Positions 1-10,735 of a DNA stretch of 64,000 nucleotides are shown here, in pieces (within the stretch, counting starts at the first letter, position 1; every line of letters starts with the position of its first letter). The stretch lies in NCBI RefSeq assembly GCF_004115265.2, contig NC_046286.1, positions 101,469,093-101,533,092 of the forward strand, read 5' to 3'. The stretch comes from Rhinolophus ferrumequinum. Taxonomy: Eukaryota > Chordata > Mammalia > Chiroptera > Rhinolophidae. Under the pieces are notes generated by a model, which searched no databases, was not told the origin of the DNA, and saw only the letters and a program-made list of their open reading frames with translations. The position numbers were made by a program, and so were the translations under genes.

Positions 1-59
1 CAGAAGGCTTACTGTGTAAAGTCAGGTTTAATGAGGTAGCATTTTCTTAGAGCAAATTC

Positions 60-1250
60 ACTCTGGAATGCACGGTTTGAAGAATTTGAGCGTATACCCA
101 TACATTCATTTAAGCATCAGCGCCATCAGTGTAGAGACATTTCCATCAGCTCCAAACGTTTCCTCTCTCCCTTGGCAGTCACTCTCCTCCCCTGCCCACC
201 TCCAGCTCCTAATCTGATTGTCCTCCCTCTGGTTTTACCTTTGCTAGAACGTTGTGTAAATGAGATATGGCACGTAGTCTTTTGTGTTTGGCTTTTTTCA
301 TGTAGCACAACGGGACCCATCCACGCTGTTGCGTGTACCTGGGCTTCGTTCCTTCTCATTGCCAAGCAGTATTCCACGATTTGTTCATCAGTTACCTGTT
401 TGTTAACATTTGGGCTGTTTCCACTTTGGGGTGATTGCAGTACAAGTGCTAAAAAACATTCACATCTTTGAGTGGACGTACGTTTTCACTGCTCTTGGGT
501 AACAACGTAGGAGTGTGTGTGTAAATGTGGGAGAAACCGTCAAAATCTTTTCCAAAGTGGCTGCACCACTTTGCATTCCACCAGCCACGTGTGAGAGGTC
601 TGGTTGCTTTCCGTCCTCGCAGGCACTTGGTATTGTCAGTTTTTTGTTTTATTATTTTAAGTCATTCTTTTCTTTTTTCCCCCTTCTTCTGCCTCCCCCA
701 CCCGCCACTCCACTTCAAGATGTCGTTTCTCAGTCTAGTTGTGTAGGACACAACTCCCTGTCCCATGGTGGTATTATGAGCCTTGTGCTCCCCCAGCTGA
801 GGCAGGCGGTCGCCGGTCATTGGCTCATGGCAGCTCATGGCAGCTCATGGCAGCCCAGCTCCGGGGAGAGCTGTTGTTCACAGTCTTAGCTGTAGAGGGT
901 GCAGCTCACTGGCCCATGTGGGAATCGAACTGGAAACCTTGGCATTAGGAGCAAAGCTCTCCAACCACCTGAGCCACTGGGCTGGCCCTATTTTAAGTCA
1001 TTCTTGGAGGTGGTGATATTATTGTGACTTTAATTTACATTTTCCCAATTACTAGTGATGTTGACCATTTTTGCAATGTACCCACTGCCATCTGTGTCTT
1101 AGAAGACTTAGTTGAAACAAACATTATTTCACCACTTTATTTAAACTTAATTCTGATCTTGGTTAGGATTTGGCGTATTTCCTTAAACTCTTTTTTCACC
1201 CTCTGTATAAATTGTTTCTTCTCCCCATGTGATCAGACCAATGGTTTCTG
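60..1250 (-). mobile_element. Old L1 3'-region fragment, antisense, SINE-interrupted
   Basis: The strand reads as the antisense of an L1 3' portion (patterns such as 'catcagttac...ttgggctgtttccactt' and 'ccaaagtggctgcaccactttgcattccaccag'). It is diverged, hence ancient. A bat SINE has inserted at 670-988. It lies within SLC22A1 intron 8. Confidence 0.7.
670..988 (-). mobile_element. tRNA-derived bat SINE with 17 bp target duplication
   Basis: Read on the minus strand, the element starts with a tRNA-like head (agggccagcccagtggctc) and carries the gttcgattcccacatgggcc box. It ends in a pyrimidine/T-rich stretch on the plus strand that corresponds to its 3' tail. It is bounded by an exact 17 bp direct repeat (653-669 and 989-1005). 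It contains three tandem copies of ctcatggcag (824-853). The perfect duplication says the insertion is fairly young. Confidence 0.85.
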
Positions 1251-1757
1251 AGAACTAGTCCAGTTCCCCGGTCTCCTCTGACACTCGCACCGCTCTCTGA
1301 TCCCCTCGCTGAGCCGTAAGACACAAGAATAGTGCTCATTCACTCTCCTCTTTTCTGCCCACCCCTTTATTAAAAGTCTCATACTCTCATTTGTAAAGAT
1401 TGCTTGGACTGAGTACTAAAAGATGAAGGCAAGTTAATGAGAAAATCTTCCACATTTGACACGTCTGAGCTCACAGTCTAAAATAACCGGGCCAAACAAT
1501 CCCATTGCCATGGCCACGGGACCCAGGGGACTGACTCAAGATGTAAACCGTCAGAGGTACTGAGTAGGAAGACCAAGTAACCTGTCCCGAAGAGCCCGGG
1601 ACCTTCATGCAGAGCCAGCTGGATGAAGATTTTTAGTGACAAGGAAGGAGAGCCAGATGTTCAGAAATAATTGTAAACTTGATCCATACACACACAAAAG
1701 TAAGACAGCCATGAAAGTTCCAGTATTTTCAATTAGTGTAAGCAAATGAAAATTGCT

Positions 1758-1781
1758 AAAAAAAAAAAAAAAAAAAAAAAA
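1758..1781 (+). repeat. Poly(A) run
   Basis: This is an uninterrupted run of about 24 A inside SLC22A1 intron 8. It may be the tail of a decayed retroposon; no element body is recognisable next to it. Confidence 0.7.
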
Positions 1782-2779
1782 GAAGAGGATGATGTCTGTT
1801 ACTTTATTATTTTATAAGCACTTCAAATTCAAATAGGCACTATTTCAACCATGAAACCCTGCTTCTTCGGTAGCAGGGGGCTTTAGGGTTGAACGGCACC
1901 CACCTTCTGTTTGCAGCACATGTTGTCAAGAACATTCTGTTGGCATCAGTATGCACTACCTTGTATTGAAAATTGTCTTTTTATTTTTTCCTCCTCACTA
2001 TGTTATGAACACCTTGAACACAGGAATCACGTATCGTACATCTTTGTGACTCCTGAAACTGTTTAAAGCTGTACTAACTGGTCACTAGCCCTTGTAGAAT
2101 GACTGAATGAATGAAGCATCACAGACATGTGAATTTTAAATAAGGGACCTAGTTTTGTACTTTTTCTAGCTTCTGTGTGCTTATCAAAAAAAAAAAAAAT
2201 TAAGACTTATTTTCTTAAAATAGTAAAAAAATAATGGTGTCCCTTCTTTCTCCTCTTGGGAACCATACTAAAGCTATTAGAAGAATGAGAAGGAAAAAAA
2301 CCCTAGAGATGCCATCTGTGAAACTAGGATGACCCTGGAAGACAATATATACGAGGAAGGGCTGCCTAATGCTGTGAGGTTTAAGAGGGTCTAGAAGAGT
2401 CCAAGGAAGCTCACCTGTCACAGCAAATTTTAGACAAGGCCAGCAGTTTTCCAAAGTGTAGCTTGAAGGGTATAACCCACAACCCCTTGTTTGGAATAGC
2501 AGGATGGATGCAGTGGCTGAAGGTGTTTTCTTTATTCCCTGGATCTTGTGTGGCTGGTAGTGAAGCAGGGAGGGCAAGGCTATGAGAAAACATTCAGGGA
2601 GCTTTCAGATAGCAGCGTAGGAGAGAGAAAGACTTTGCATGGGGAGGGGTTCTGCGCAGTTAACCTGTACAAAGGGGTAAGAGAGGTCAAACCATCTAAT
2701 CACATATAACTCTGGTTAAAAAGAAAATTTCTGCTAGCTTAGAACGTAGCTTGTCCCCTCCCCACAAATTCTTCTGAAA

Positions 2780-5140
2780 TTGCTGCACAGGAAGAAATCA
2801 CAGTATTAAAAGATGAATAATAAACAAAAAAGTAACTTGCCCAGGAGCTATACAAATATAGTATGAGAACAAAAGGAGAAACGAACAGGAAAAGCAAATG
2901 GAAAATTAAGAATACTCATCAGAAACATATTGTCACAAAGTAAATGGAAAGTGTAACCAAATGTACTACAACTAAAAGCAAAATATTAATGAGTCATTCA
3001 TCTCTATAATATAAGAGTTTAAAGCAGAGATAGTTCTTGAGAGAATATATACAAGACAACAGAAGAAATTAAAGGCAGCTCAGGAAAGAAACAAAAATAA
3101 AATTAAAGCATTTCAGAAATGAAAAGCAATTTGAAAGCAATACAAAGGATAATTGGTATAATAATGGGAAGGCAAGACAGGACTGAGAATTGAAAAATAA
3201 AATTGAAATAAGCAAAAAGGCTAAAAAGCTTAGAGATTATATTTATATATATGTCTCCAAAGAGACAACTGAAATAATGAAACAAACAAACAACAACAAC
3301 AACAAAACTTTAAGAAAAGTTCTGGAAATAAAAGAATGCTTAAATCTATGATTTGAAGGGGCACACTGTATAACAGGAAAAATGGACCCAGAATGAACAA
3401 TGTTAAGGAATATTCTAGTCAAGTTACTGTACTTCAGAGATACAGAAAGACTCATCAGGCACCCAGGCTGACAGTTTAAGTCATGTGTAGGTAGAGAAAA
3501 TCAAATTGATATCATGTGATGAAGACAGTGAAACAATGCCTGCAATGACCTCAAGGAAAGTGTAACTCAGTAAATTTTATCCAGTCAAACTCTCATTCCT
3601 ATAAAAATAGCAGCCAATGATTTTGAAATTTTCAAAGAATATGGTTCCTATAAATCTTTCGCCAAAAAGCTGTTAGAGAAAAAATTCTCAGTAAACACAA
3701 ATGGAATAATGCATCAAAATTATTATTGATGATCACTGAATCTGAGATTTAAATAAATGTGGTTTTGCCTACAGAACAGAATATAAATGTCATAAATTTG
3801 ACAATAAAGAAATGCTATAACTAACAAAGATTGGAAAGGAAAAGGAAAGAGAATGTGAAATGTGGTATAATACACACTGATTTCCTCCAAGACCTAAGAA
3901 TCTCAATAAATTCCAACAACAACAAAAAAAAAAAAACAAGAAAGGCACATCATAAAAATCTTAAAAAGCAGTCAGAGAACAAAGACATCACAAACAGGAA
4001 CAAAGATAAGAAGGACAGTAGATTTCTTGTTGGAAACAATGCAAACAAGAAGATAATAGAATAACATCTATAAAGTACTGAAAAGAAAAAAAAACTGTCA
4101 ACCTAGAATTCTTGACCCAGCAAAAGTATCTTTCAAAAATGGATGGAAAATAAAGACTTTCTTAGATGGTACAAAAGCAGACCTGCACTGCAAGAAATGT
4201 TAAAGTCTTTCAGAGAGAAAAAAAATGATATCAGATAGAAATTTGGGTCTACACAAAAAATGAAAAGCACTGGCAGTGGTAACTACATGGGTAAATAGAA
4301 ATACTTATTTTTCCTGGTAATTTACTTGAAAAGACAATCAATTGTTAAAAGCAGGGATTGGCAAAATTTCCTAATGAGCCAGATAGCCATGTTTTAGGCT
4401 TTGTGGATCATATATGGTCTTTGTTGCATATTTTTTTCTTTCTTTTTAAAATCTTTAAATATGTAAAAAGCATTCTTAAGTCAAAAGTCATAATAATGCT
4501 GGATTCAGCTGTAGTTTGGGCTATAGTTCGCTGATCTGTGATTGAAAGCAAAAGTAACAGTATGTTGTAGGATTTATAACCTATGTAGAAGTAAAATTGT
4601 GCAACACTGGGAGGAGAGAAATTCAAGTTTACTCTTGTACGGTTCATATATAATCCATGAAGTGATATAATATCAATTGGAGGTAGACTGTGCTGAGTTA
4701 AAGATTAGTACTGTAAACCCTAAAGCAAAAACTAAAAAACAAAATATTTTTAGCTATTAAGCCAACAAAGAAGATAAAATAGAATCATTTAAAATATTTA
4801 ATTCATAAGAAGGCGGAAAAAGAGGAAAAGGGTAACAAAGGACAGATGGAATAAAAAGAAAAGAAATAAAAGATGATAGATTTAAATCCAACCACATCAA
4901 GAATTATAAGAAATATTACTGGTCTACACACCCCAGTTAAAAGGCAGAGATTGTCATATTGGACAAAAAGTGAGACGCAACTATTATCTGTCTATAAGAA
5001 ACTCACTTTAAATTTAAGGGCAGAGATAGTTCAAAAATAAAAGAATGGTAAAAGATTTTATAAATACAGACAGTGTAAGAGTTAAAGGATGGAAAAAGAT
5101 AATCCAAGTGAACATTAATCAAAAGAAAGTGTGTCTGTAT
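2780..5140 (+). mobile_element. Old L1 fragment (ORF1 end to ORF2 start), sense
   Basis: Diverged sequence follows L1 order on the plus strand: ORF1 C-terminal region ('ctagaattcttgacccagcaaaa', about 4105) and the start of ORF2 ('ctataagaaactcacttta', about 4994). It is rich in stops. A hAT relic interrupts it at about 4345-4545. It lies in SLC22A1 intron 8. Confidence 0.6.
4345..4545 (+). mobile_element. hAT-Charlie type DNA transposon relic
   Basis: The edges ('gcagggattggcaaaatttc', 'agttcgctgatctgtg') and core ('agccagatag', 'ttaggctttgtgg') fit the abundant mammalian hAT repeats also seen at 8740-9055. It is inserted in the older L1. Confidence 0.5.
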
Positions 5141-5339
5141 TCATATAAGATAGTAGCTTTCAGAGCAAAGACTATTACCAGGAATGATAAGGGTTGTTTC
5201 AAGTTGATAGCTTCTCTACGTTTCTCCTCTTTGCCTTCCATTCCTCAATATCCTCTCTCTACTCTTCCCTATATCTTCACAAAAAAGAAAAAAACGAACA
5301 CAACCAATTCTCCAACTCTCCAAACACCAACTAGGTGTC

Positions 5340-5870
5340 CTTTGATTCAGTCCTGACATTACCTACCTGGGATTAGTGCAGACTTATAGGTTAAGGGCTC
5401 AGTCCCACAAGACTGTCCCCACTTCACAAGCCAGTTGCAAGTCCTAGATTGTCCATCTGTACTTCTGACCAATTGGATATAAATCAAGATTCCCATGACC
5501 CCCTCCTCAAGTTCAATAATTTGCTATAATGGTTCACAGAACTCAGGAAAACTCTTACTTACATTTACTGATTTATTATAAGGGATATACTGAAAGATGT
5601 AGATGAACACCCAGATAAAAAGGTACATAGGGAGAGGTATGGAACAGTCCCAAGCATAGGAACTTCTGTCCCTGTTGAGTTGAGAATGCGGTGAGCCACC
5701 TTCTGGGAATACAGATATATTCACTACTCCGGGAGCTCTCTAAACCCCATATTTTAGCGTTTTTATGGAGGCTCCTTTATGTAGGCATGCTTGATTAAAT
5801 CACAGGCCATTGGTGATTAACTCTACCTCCAGTCCCTCTCTCCTGCTTGGAGGATGGGGGCTAGGGTGGG
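5340..5870. repeat. Interspersed repeat relic, family not fixed (possibly LTR-type fossil)
   Basis: The stretch has the look of a mammal-wide repeat I have seen elsewhere (blocks such as 'ttcacagaactcagg' and 'tttttatggaggctcc'), but I cannot name the family with confidence. It contains no gene and ends about 80 bases before SLC22A1 exon 9. Confidence 0.35.
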
Positions 5871-5947
5871 CATTGTGTTTGCTTAAAGTTAAGGTTAACA
5901 TCTGGAATCATAGAAATGTCATCTTTTTTTTCTCTGTATTTTGTCAG

Positions 5948-6060
5948 GAACCTTGGAGTGATGGTATGTTCCTCTCTGTGTGATTTGGGTGGCATTATCA
6001 CCCCCTTCTTGGTCTTCAGGCTGGTGGAGGTTTGGCAAGGCTTGCCCCTCATTTTGTTTG
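5948..6060 (+). CDS. SLC22A1: SLC22A1 coding exon 9
   Basis: This 113 bp exon is flanked by a pyrimidine-containing acceptor ending ttgtcag and a gtaaga donor. It encodes [15 protein letters not shown] and the following TM11-loop-TM12 start. The Asp in SSLCD corresponds to Asp475 of rat OCT1, a known cation-binding residue. The exon starts on the last base of an Arg codon and ends on the first base of the next codon. SLC22A2 exon 9 is also 113 bp with the same phases, as expected of paralogues. Confidence 0.95.
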
Positions 6061-9000
6061 GTAAGACTTCATGGGACATTGATTATTTCTTCTTTCCAGC
6101 CCATCATAAATCCTCAATAAGTATTTGACAAGTAAATGATATCCCCCACCAAGTTTACAAAAGGCAGGATGACATCACCTCTTCTGTTGTCTCCTAGCTC
6201 ACTCTTTCATACTTCATGGAAAAGACTGGATGTCATTTCTAGAAGGCGGGCCAGAAGTTTACATCCTTTGGTTCTGGAGTCCAATAATTCATTCCATAGG
6301 ACAGGATCTAAGAGACCTTCTGACGTAGACTCCTGCTTTCTTATGAATTTGAGTCCCAACTCTTGTGCCTTTAACATATACTTGCTGGAGGTTTAAAGAT
6401 CTAAATTGTCACTCCTCTTCTGCTTCCTGATCTTAACAACTGAGAACAGACACAAGGAGACTAAAGGGAATCAGAGTTTAGTATCAGCTTTGTGGAGGGA
6501 GGGAAAGGGAGAGAGTAACAAGAGAGGCTGGTATATATATTAGTGATACTCTGTATAACATATATGTATAATAAGATAATATTTATATATAGTAACTATA
6601 ATATATATCCTATCAACATATATGCAGTAACTAGTCAAAATTGAATTTCATATTGTTCTTGAGGTACGTGAATCAACAAATCTCCTAATACTTAAACATC
6701 AGTTACTATAGAACTTTATACTTACATAGAAGTAAAATGAAGGCAATATTCCCTGTCTTATCTGGCAGTTCCTTATTTATTTTATTGCTTTAGTTTTCTA
6801 GATGTTCCTGACTTTTTTTTTTTTTTAAAGTGTCTTTCACACATGCGTTATCTAGGCATCTCTTTACTTAGCTGTCACCATTCCTGTAAATGGTATTGGC
6901 TGTGCTCTAATGGCCCTCTGTGAAATCTGTCTCTTTTGAAGCGGTGCTGAGCCTGGTTGCTGGGGGAATGACGCTGCTCCTTCCGGAGACCAAGGGGGTT
7001 GCGTTGCCAGAGACCATTGAGGAGGCAGAGAACCTGCGGAGGTGAGCCCTGTGGTGTTCAGGACTCGGGGGTCCCACCTTAGACCTGCCCTCCGTTAGAC
7101 CTATACCTCTACCTTAGAGGTATAGGACAGCTTTACAGATATTTGTATGTCTTTTTTTTTTATAACTGCTGAGCTGATATGTAGAAAAACACAACACAGT
7201 AGCCATTGGCTTTATAAGGAAAGAATGGACAAGCATGGATATGCATTTTTGGTTGACAGTTATCTGTCCTAAACCGGGGGACAGAGAATGATTTGTCTGT
7301 GATGCTGACTGTATGAGCACCAAGATCCCTCGCCAACCCCAAAGGTTAATGGCTGTCAGTTGAGAACTATTTTTAAATCAATCTTCTGTCCTCTTAGCAA
7401 TTGGCTCAGATTCCTTAGTGACTTGCTTCATGAGGAAGGACGACTTAAAAGCCTCATTCTTGTGACAGGGACAAGTGCTTTAAAGTAGTCTCAGTTTCTG
7501 CTCTTAAAGCAACAAGAAAGGAAAGGAAGAGAAGTGCTCGATGAGGTGATCTCTCAGGCCCCTTTCCAGGCTTGCTTCCCTGGATTCCGTAGTAAGGAGC
7601 AACGTGTTCCTGTGAAGTAAAGAGAATGGTTTGTGGAGTCATAGTTCTGGATGTGGTTACCAACTTGGCCACGTGGATTTCAGAATGTCATTGAACCCTA
7701 CAGAACCTTAACTTTCTTGCCTGAACAATAACCACAATAATACTTAATTCAGAAGGGCACTGTGAAAATTCAGTGAGATAAAGTAGGTGATGGAGACTAC
7801 TCCATTGCCTAGCACATAGTAGGTGTTTAATAAATCTTAGATTTTCTCCATTCTTCTTGCATATGGTATGATTTCCTAAGTGGTTCTTAAAACTTAGTAA
7901 GCAAAAGAATCATGAAAGGAGCTTACTAAAATTCAGATACCTGGATTTTCTACGTTTTTGACTTAGTAAATGAATGGTGGCACCCAGCGATTCATGCTTT
8001 TAATAACCTCTGCTGATGATGCCTGCTTAGACACTCTATAAACCCCACTTCCAGAAATTCTGCATTTCTCAGTATTGATAAGGGACAAATGCCCTATTAT
8101 AACTATAATCATATTTTGTAATTACTGACAATATGCTTCTTTTTTGGTCCCAAGTGGTAAAAATATATAGCTAATGTTAATTACATGATTTTAAAATGTT
8201 TCACTATAATTATTTAATAGGCACTTTGTCATCTTTTAAGATGTTTCGTTTATCCCTTTACTTCGTTGTCCTAACCATCTCTGCCCTGCCAGGGGAATCT
8301 GGGTGCTCTCCCTCTGAGACCCACATCGCCCTGTATACACCCTCTGTTTTCGACCACACTCTTCACATTTCATAATAATTTCTTATTTTATTATCTGTCT
8401 TCTCCACTGCACTGATTTCATAAATAGCAGCCACAGTCTATTACCAGAAATATCATTTCAATTACTCCTTTTTCCCTACTTTTCAGGGGAAAACCTCAGG
8501 GAATGAGAGTAACAGTAACCTCAGCTAACATTTATGGAGTGCTAGACTTCACAGCCAATCTCATGTGCATTCTCACCCAATCCTCTCAACACATATGAGG
8601 CAGTTGTTATTGTTATCATACCCATTCTCCAGATGAGGGAAATAGTGGCAGGTACCCCTAAAGTCCCAGATTCAAAATGGCATGTTGGCTATAATATGAT
8701 GGAGGTAGGCAGCAACACAATAGATGCTCTACTTCCAGCGTCAGCACACTCTTTCTGAAAGGGCCAGGTGGTAACTATTTCCTGCGTTCGGGCCACACAA
8801 TCTCTGTGGCCAGGGCTCAACTCAACAGCATGAAAATATCCATAGATGATACATGAATGAGTGGATGTGGCTAGGTTCCAGTAAAACCTTATTTATGGAT
8901 GTTGAAATTTGAATTTCATCTAATTTTCAAGTGCCAAGAAATAATAGTTTCATTTTGATTTTAAAAAACGATTTAAAAGTGTAAAAAAACCACTCTTAGC

Positions 9001-9295
9001 TCACAGGTAAGTTGCTGGCCAGAATTGGCCCACAGGACATAGTTTGCCAACCCCCTTTTTTCTTTGTTGCTTGTTATCCTTGTTTTCTCCTTTTATTTTG
9101 AGACTTATGCCCACGTATAACTTTGCAACAGTTTCTTAATCAAGACATTGATTCTTTATTTTAACTTTAATTTTTATTTCCAGTTCCTACAGGAAAGCGA
9201 AGCCCAAAGAAAAGAAGATTTACCTTCAGGTTCAGACATCAGAAGTACAGACACCTGAGAGAGACACTTCCCAGGGGGCTGAAGGGCAGAGATGA
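5948..9295 (+). CDS. SLC22A1: SLC22A1 (OCT1), 3' part: coding exons 9-11
   Basis: This is the 3' end of organic cation transporter 1, a sodium-independent uniporter of small organic cations (metformin, thiamine, monoamines, MPP+ in known orthologues), mainly on the sinusoidal membrane of hepatocytes. Three exons are visible at 5948-6060, 6942-7041 and 9193-9295. Together they encode the end of the MFS fold: TM11 with [16 protein letters not shown]12, the LLLPETKG motif and the cytoplasmic tail. The choice of OCT1 over OCT2/OCT3 rests on [25 protein letters not shown] and the KAKPKEK tail, which fit human OCT1. Exons 1-8 lie before the window; exon 8 was not found, so intron 8 is longer than 5.9 kb. 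The tail ends in [16 protein letters not shown] after QTSE, about 12 residues longer than the human tail as I remember it. Confidence 0.93.
6061..6941 (+). other. SLC22A1: SLC22A1 intron 9
   Basis: It holds a TA-rich low-complexity stretch at about 6520-6620. No other element was recognised. Confidence 0.7.
6942..7041 (+). CDS. SLC22A1: SLC22A1 coding exon 10
   Basis: This 100 bp exon has an acceptor ending cttttgaag and a gtgagc donor. It encodes [19 protein letters not shown], then [14 protein letters not shown], that is TM12 and the conserved post-TM12 MFS motif PETKG. Its length and phase equal those of SLC22A2 exon 10. Confidence 0.95.
8500..8650 (+). mobile_element. MIR SINE fragment
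   Basis: The order 'taacatttatggagtgct', 'cacccaatcctctcaaca' and 'cattctccagatgaggga' is that of the MIR core. Confidence 0.65.
8740..9055 (+). mobile_element. hAT-Charlie type DNA transposon relic
   Basis: Left 'tttctgaaagggccaggtgg' and right 'agtttgccaacccc' ends are those of a common mammalian non-autonomous hAT (MER20/MER33 type). The internal 'ggttccagtaaaaccttatt' also fits. It lies in SLC22A1 intron 10, near exon 11. Confidence 0.6.
9193..9295 (+). CDS. SLC22A1: SLC22A1 coding exon 11 (C-terminal tail, stop)
   Basis: The last coding exon encodes [19 protein letters not shown] followed by [15 protein letters not shown] and a TGA at 9293-9295. The start is taken after the AG at 9191-9192 because this gives the RKAKPKE found in human OCT1. 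A second AG lies nine bases upstream (9182-9183); its use would add three residues in frame (SSY before RKAK). The tail is cytoplasmic and extended relative to human. Confidence 0.88.
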
Positions 9296-9740
9296 AGATG
9301 GAGTTTTTCATGCTCAGAAGCCCTTACTTTTCTATACTCTTCCTTGTCTTGCCCCCAAATCAATATCAATACTGAAGAACACCAGAAGTACTTATTTTAT
9401 TTTTTTCTCTTAAGCCTCCCAAAGCCCTGGTTATCTTTCTAATGGGAGCTGTTGATGGTTACCAGGTACTTACTTATCTAAAGTGATTTGAAGATCCAAT
9501 AGAATTTAAATATTGCTATACAAGAGGCCCCGTAACTGGTTTCCTAGAATAGTATTGATTTATTCACTCTCTGAAAGAAAATGTCTTTGTGTTTGTAGGT
9601 GTCTATGTTGGCAAAAGCATTTCAACATGCAGATTTCTTGGAGGGCACTTGGTTTTTAAATATGGCGGCTATTCAAGCAAACTACATCCTAATTACGTGT
9701 ACATATGTGTGACAGAATAAAATATGATCCTCATTCGAAG
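9296..9740 (+). other. SLC22A1: SLC22A1 3' UTR
   Basis: This non-coding stretch follows the TGA and runs to just past an AATAAA at 9716-9721. The cleavage site is inferred. No mobile element is recognised inside it. Confidence 0.65.
9716..9721 (+). terminator. SLC22A1: Poly(A) signal AATAAA, SLC22A1
   Basis: A canonical AATAAA lies about 420 bases after the stop codon, in an AT-rich context, and is the best candidate for the 3' end of SLC22A1 mRNA. Confidence 0.6.
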
Positions 9741-10429
9741 GCCAGAAGTATTATGACCTTTTTAGGAAAGAAGTTTCTGCCACCTATGTTCCAGCAATAT
9801 TTTATTGTTTTCAACCTTGGTTTTGGTTCTTGTTGGTGATTCTAGAAGGTGAACTCATATGCCAACTATGAAATTTCACAGTAAATATATCCAAAAGAGT
9901 TCAGTTTACTACAAGTTATATAGAAAGTGTGATTTCCTTCCTGGAGTATACAAAAAGCTTTATTTTAAAATTTATTTCCCCATGAGACAAACTCTAGAGA
10001 AACATAACAGCCAGTCTTCAAGCGTACACTGAGGAAAAAAATCCTAATGCCAGTTGGAGGTATGATGAGAGACAATTGGTTGTATTATAAACACTTCTGG
10101 CCTGATTGGCTAAGCTAAGTGATGGCCTCAGAGAATTGAGATCATGGTATTCGGTCCTGAGCAGCATTTGGTTTTCCTTTAGAATGGACACGGGCTACTT
10201 GGAAACCTGAAGTTTTGCCCTTGGCAAAAAAAAAAAAAAGAAAAAAAGAAAAAAAAGCGCACCTGTCTTCCTAATTCTATTTTATTAAAACCCATCTGGA
10301 TGTATGGAGGGAAACTTGCTCTTCTTTAGCTTCTCCAAAGCAAAGGCCTTCTTTGTATCTTCTGAATGTAATGATTATACTCTTTACATAAGAAAAACAG
10401 ACATACCTGTTGTATCCTGTTTCACAGAC

Positions 10430-10735
10430 ATTGCTTTTTTTGCACATTGAAGGTTTATTGCCACCCTGCGTTGAGCGTCTATTGGCGCCATTTTCTCAAG
10501 AGTTTCAGATGATGGTGAGTAGTTTTTAGCACAAAGTATTTTTGAAATTCAGGTATGGACATTGTCTTTTTAGACATATGCTATTGCACACTTAATAGAC
10601 TATCGTATAGTGTAAGCATAACTTTTATACCCACTGGGAAACCCAAAATTCCTGTGAGTCACTTGGTGCGATACTTGCTTTATTGCGGAAGTCTGGAACT
10701 AAACCCGCAATACCTCCAAGATCTGCCTCTATGTA
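10430..10735 (+). mobile_element. Tigger (pogo-type) DNA transposon deletion relic
   Basis: The left part has 'ccctgcgttgagcgtctatt' and 'ggcgccattttctcaa'. The right part has 'taatagactatcgtatagtg', 'ttgctttattgcgg' and 'aacccgcaatacctcc', which is the Tigger1-type end. The transposase middle is gone. Confidence 0.7.

Larger units (their letters stand above)
7042..9192 (+). other. SLC22A1: SLC22A1 intron 10
   Basis: It holds MIR-like fragments (about 7690-7840 and 8500-8650), a MER5-like relic (about 7880-8060) and a hAT relic (8740-9055). The rest is unassigned. Confidence 0.7.

Noticed and set aside
1-5947. SLC22A1 exon 8
   Set aside because: I searched for the NAELYPTF-type exon seen in SLC22A2 and found none; the sequence here is L1, SINE and unassigned intron.
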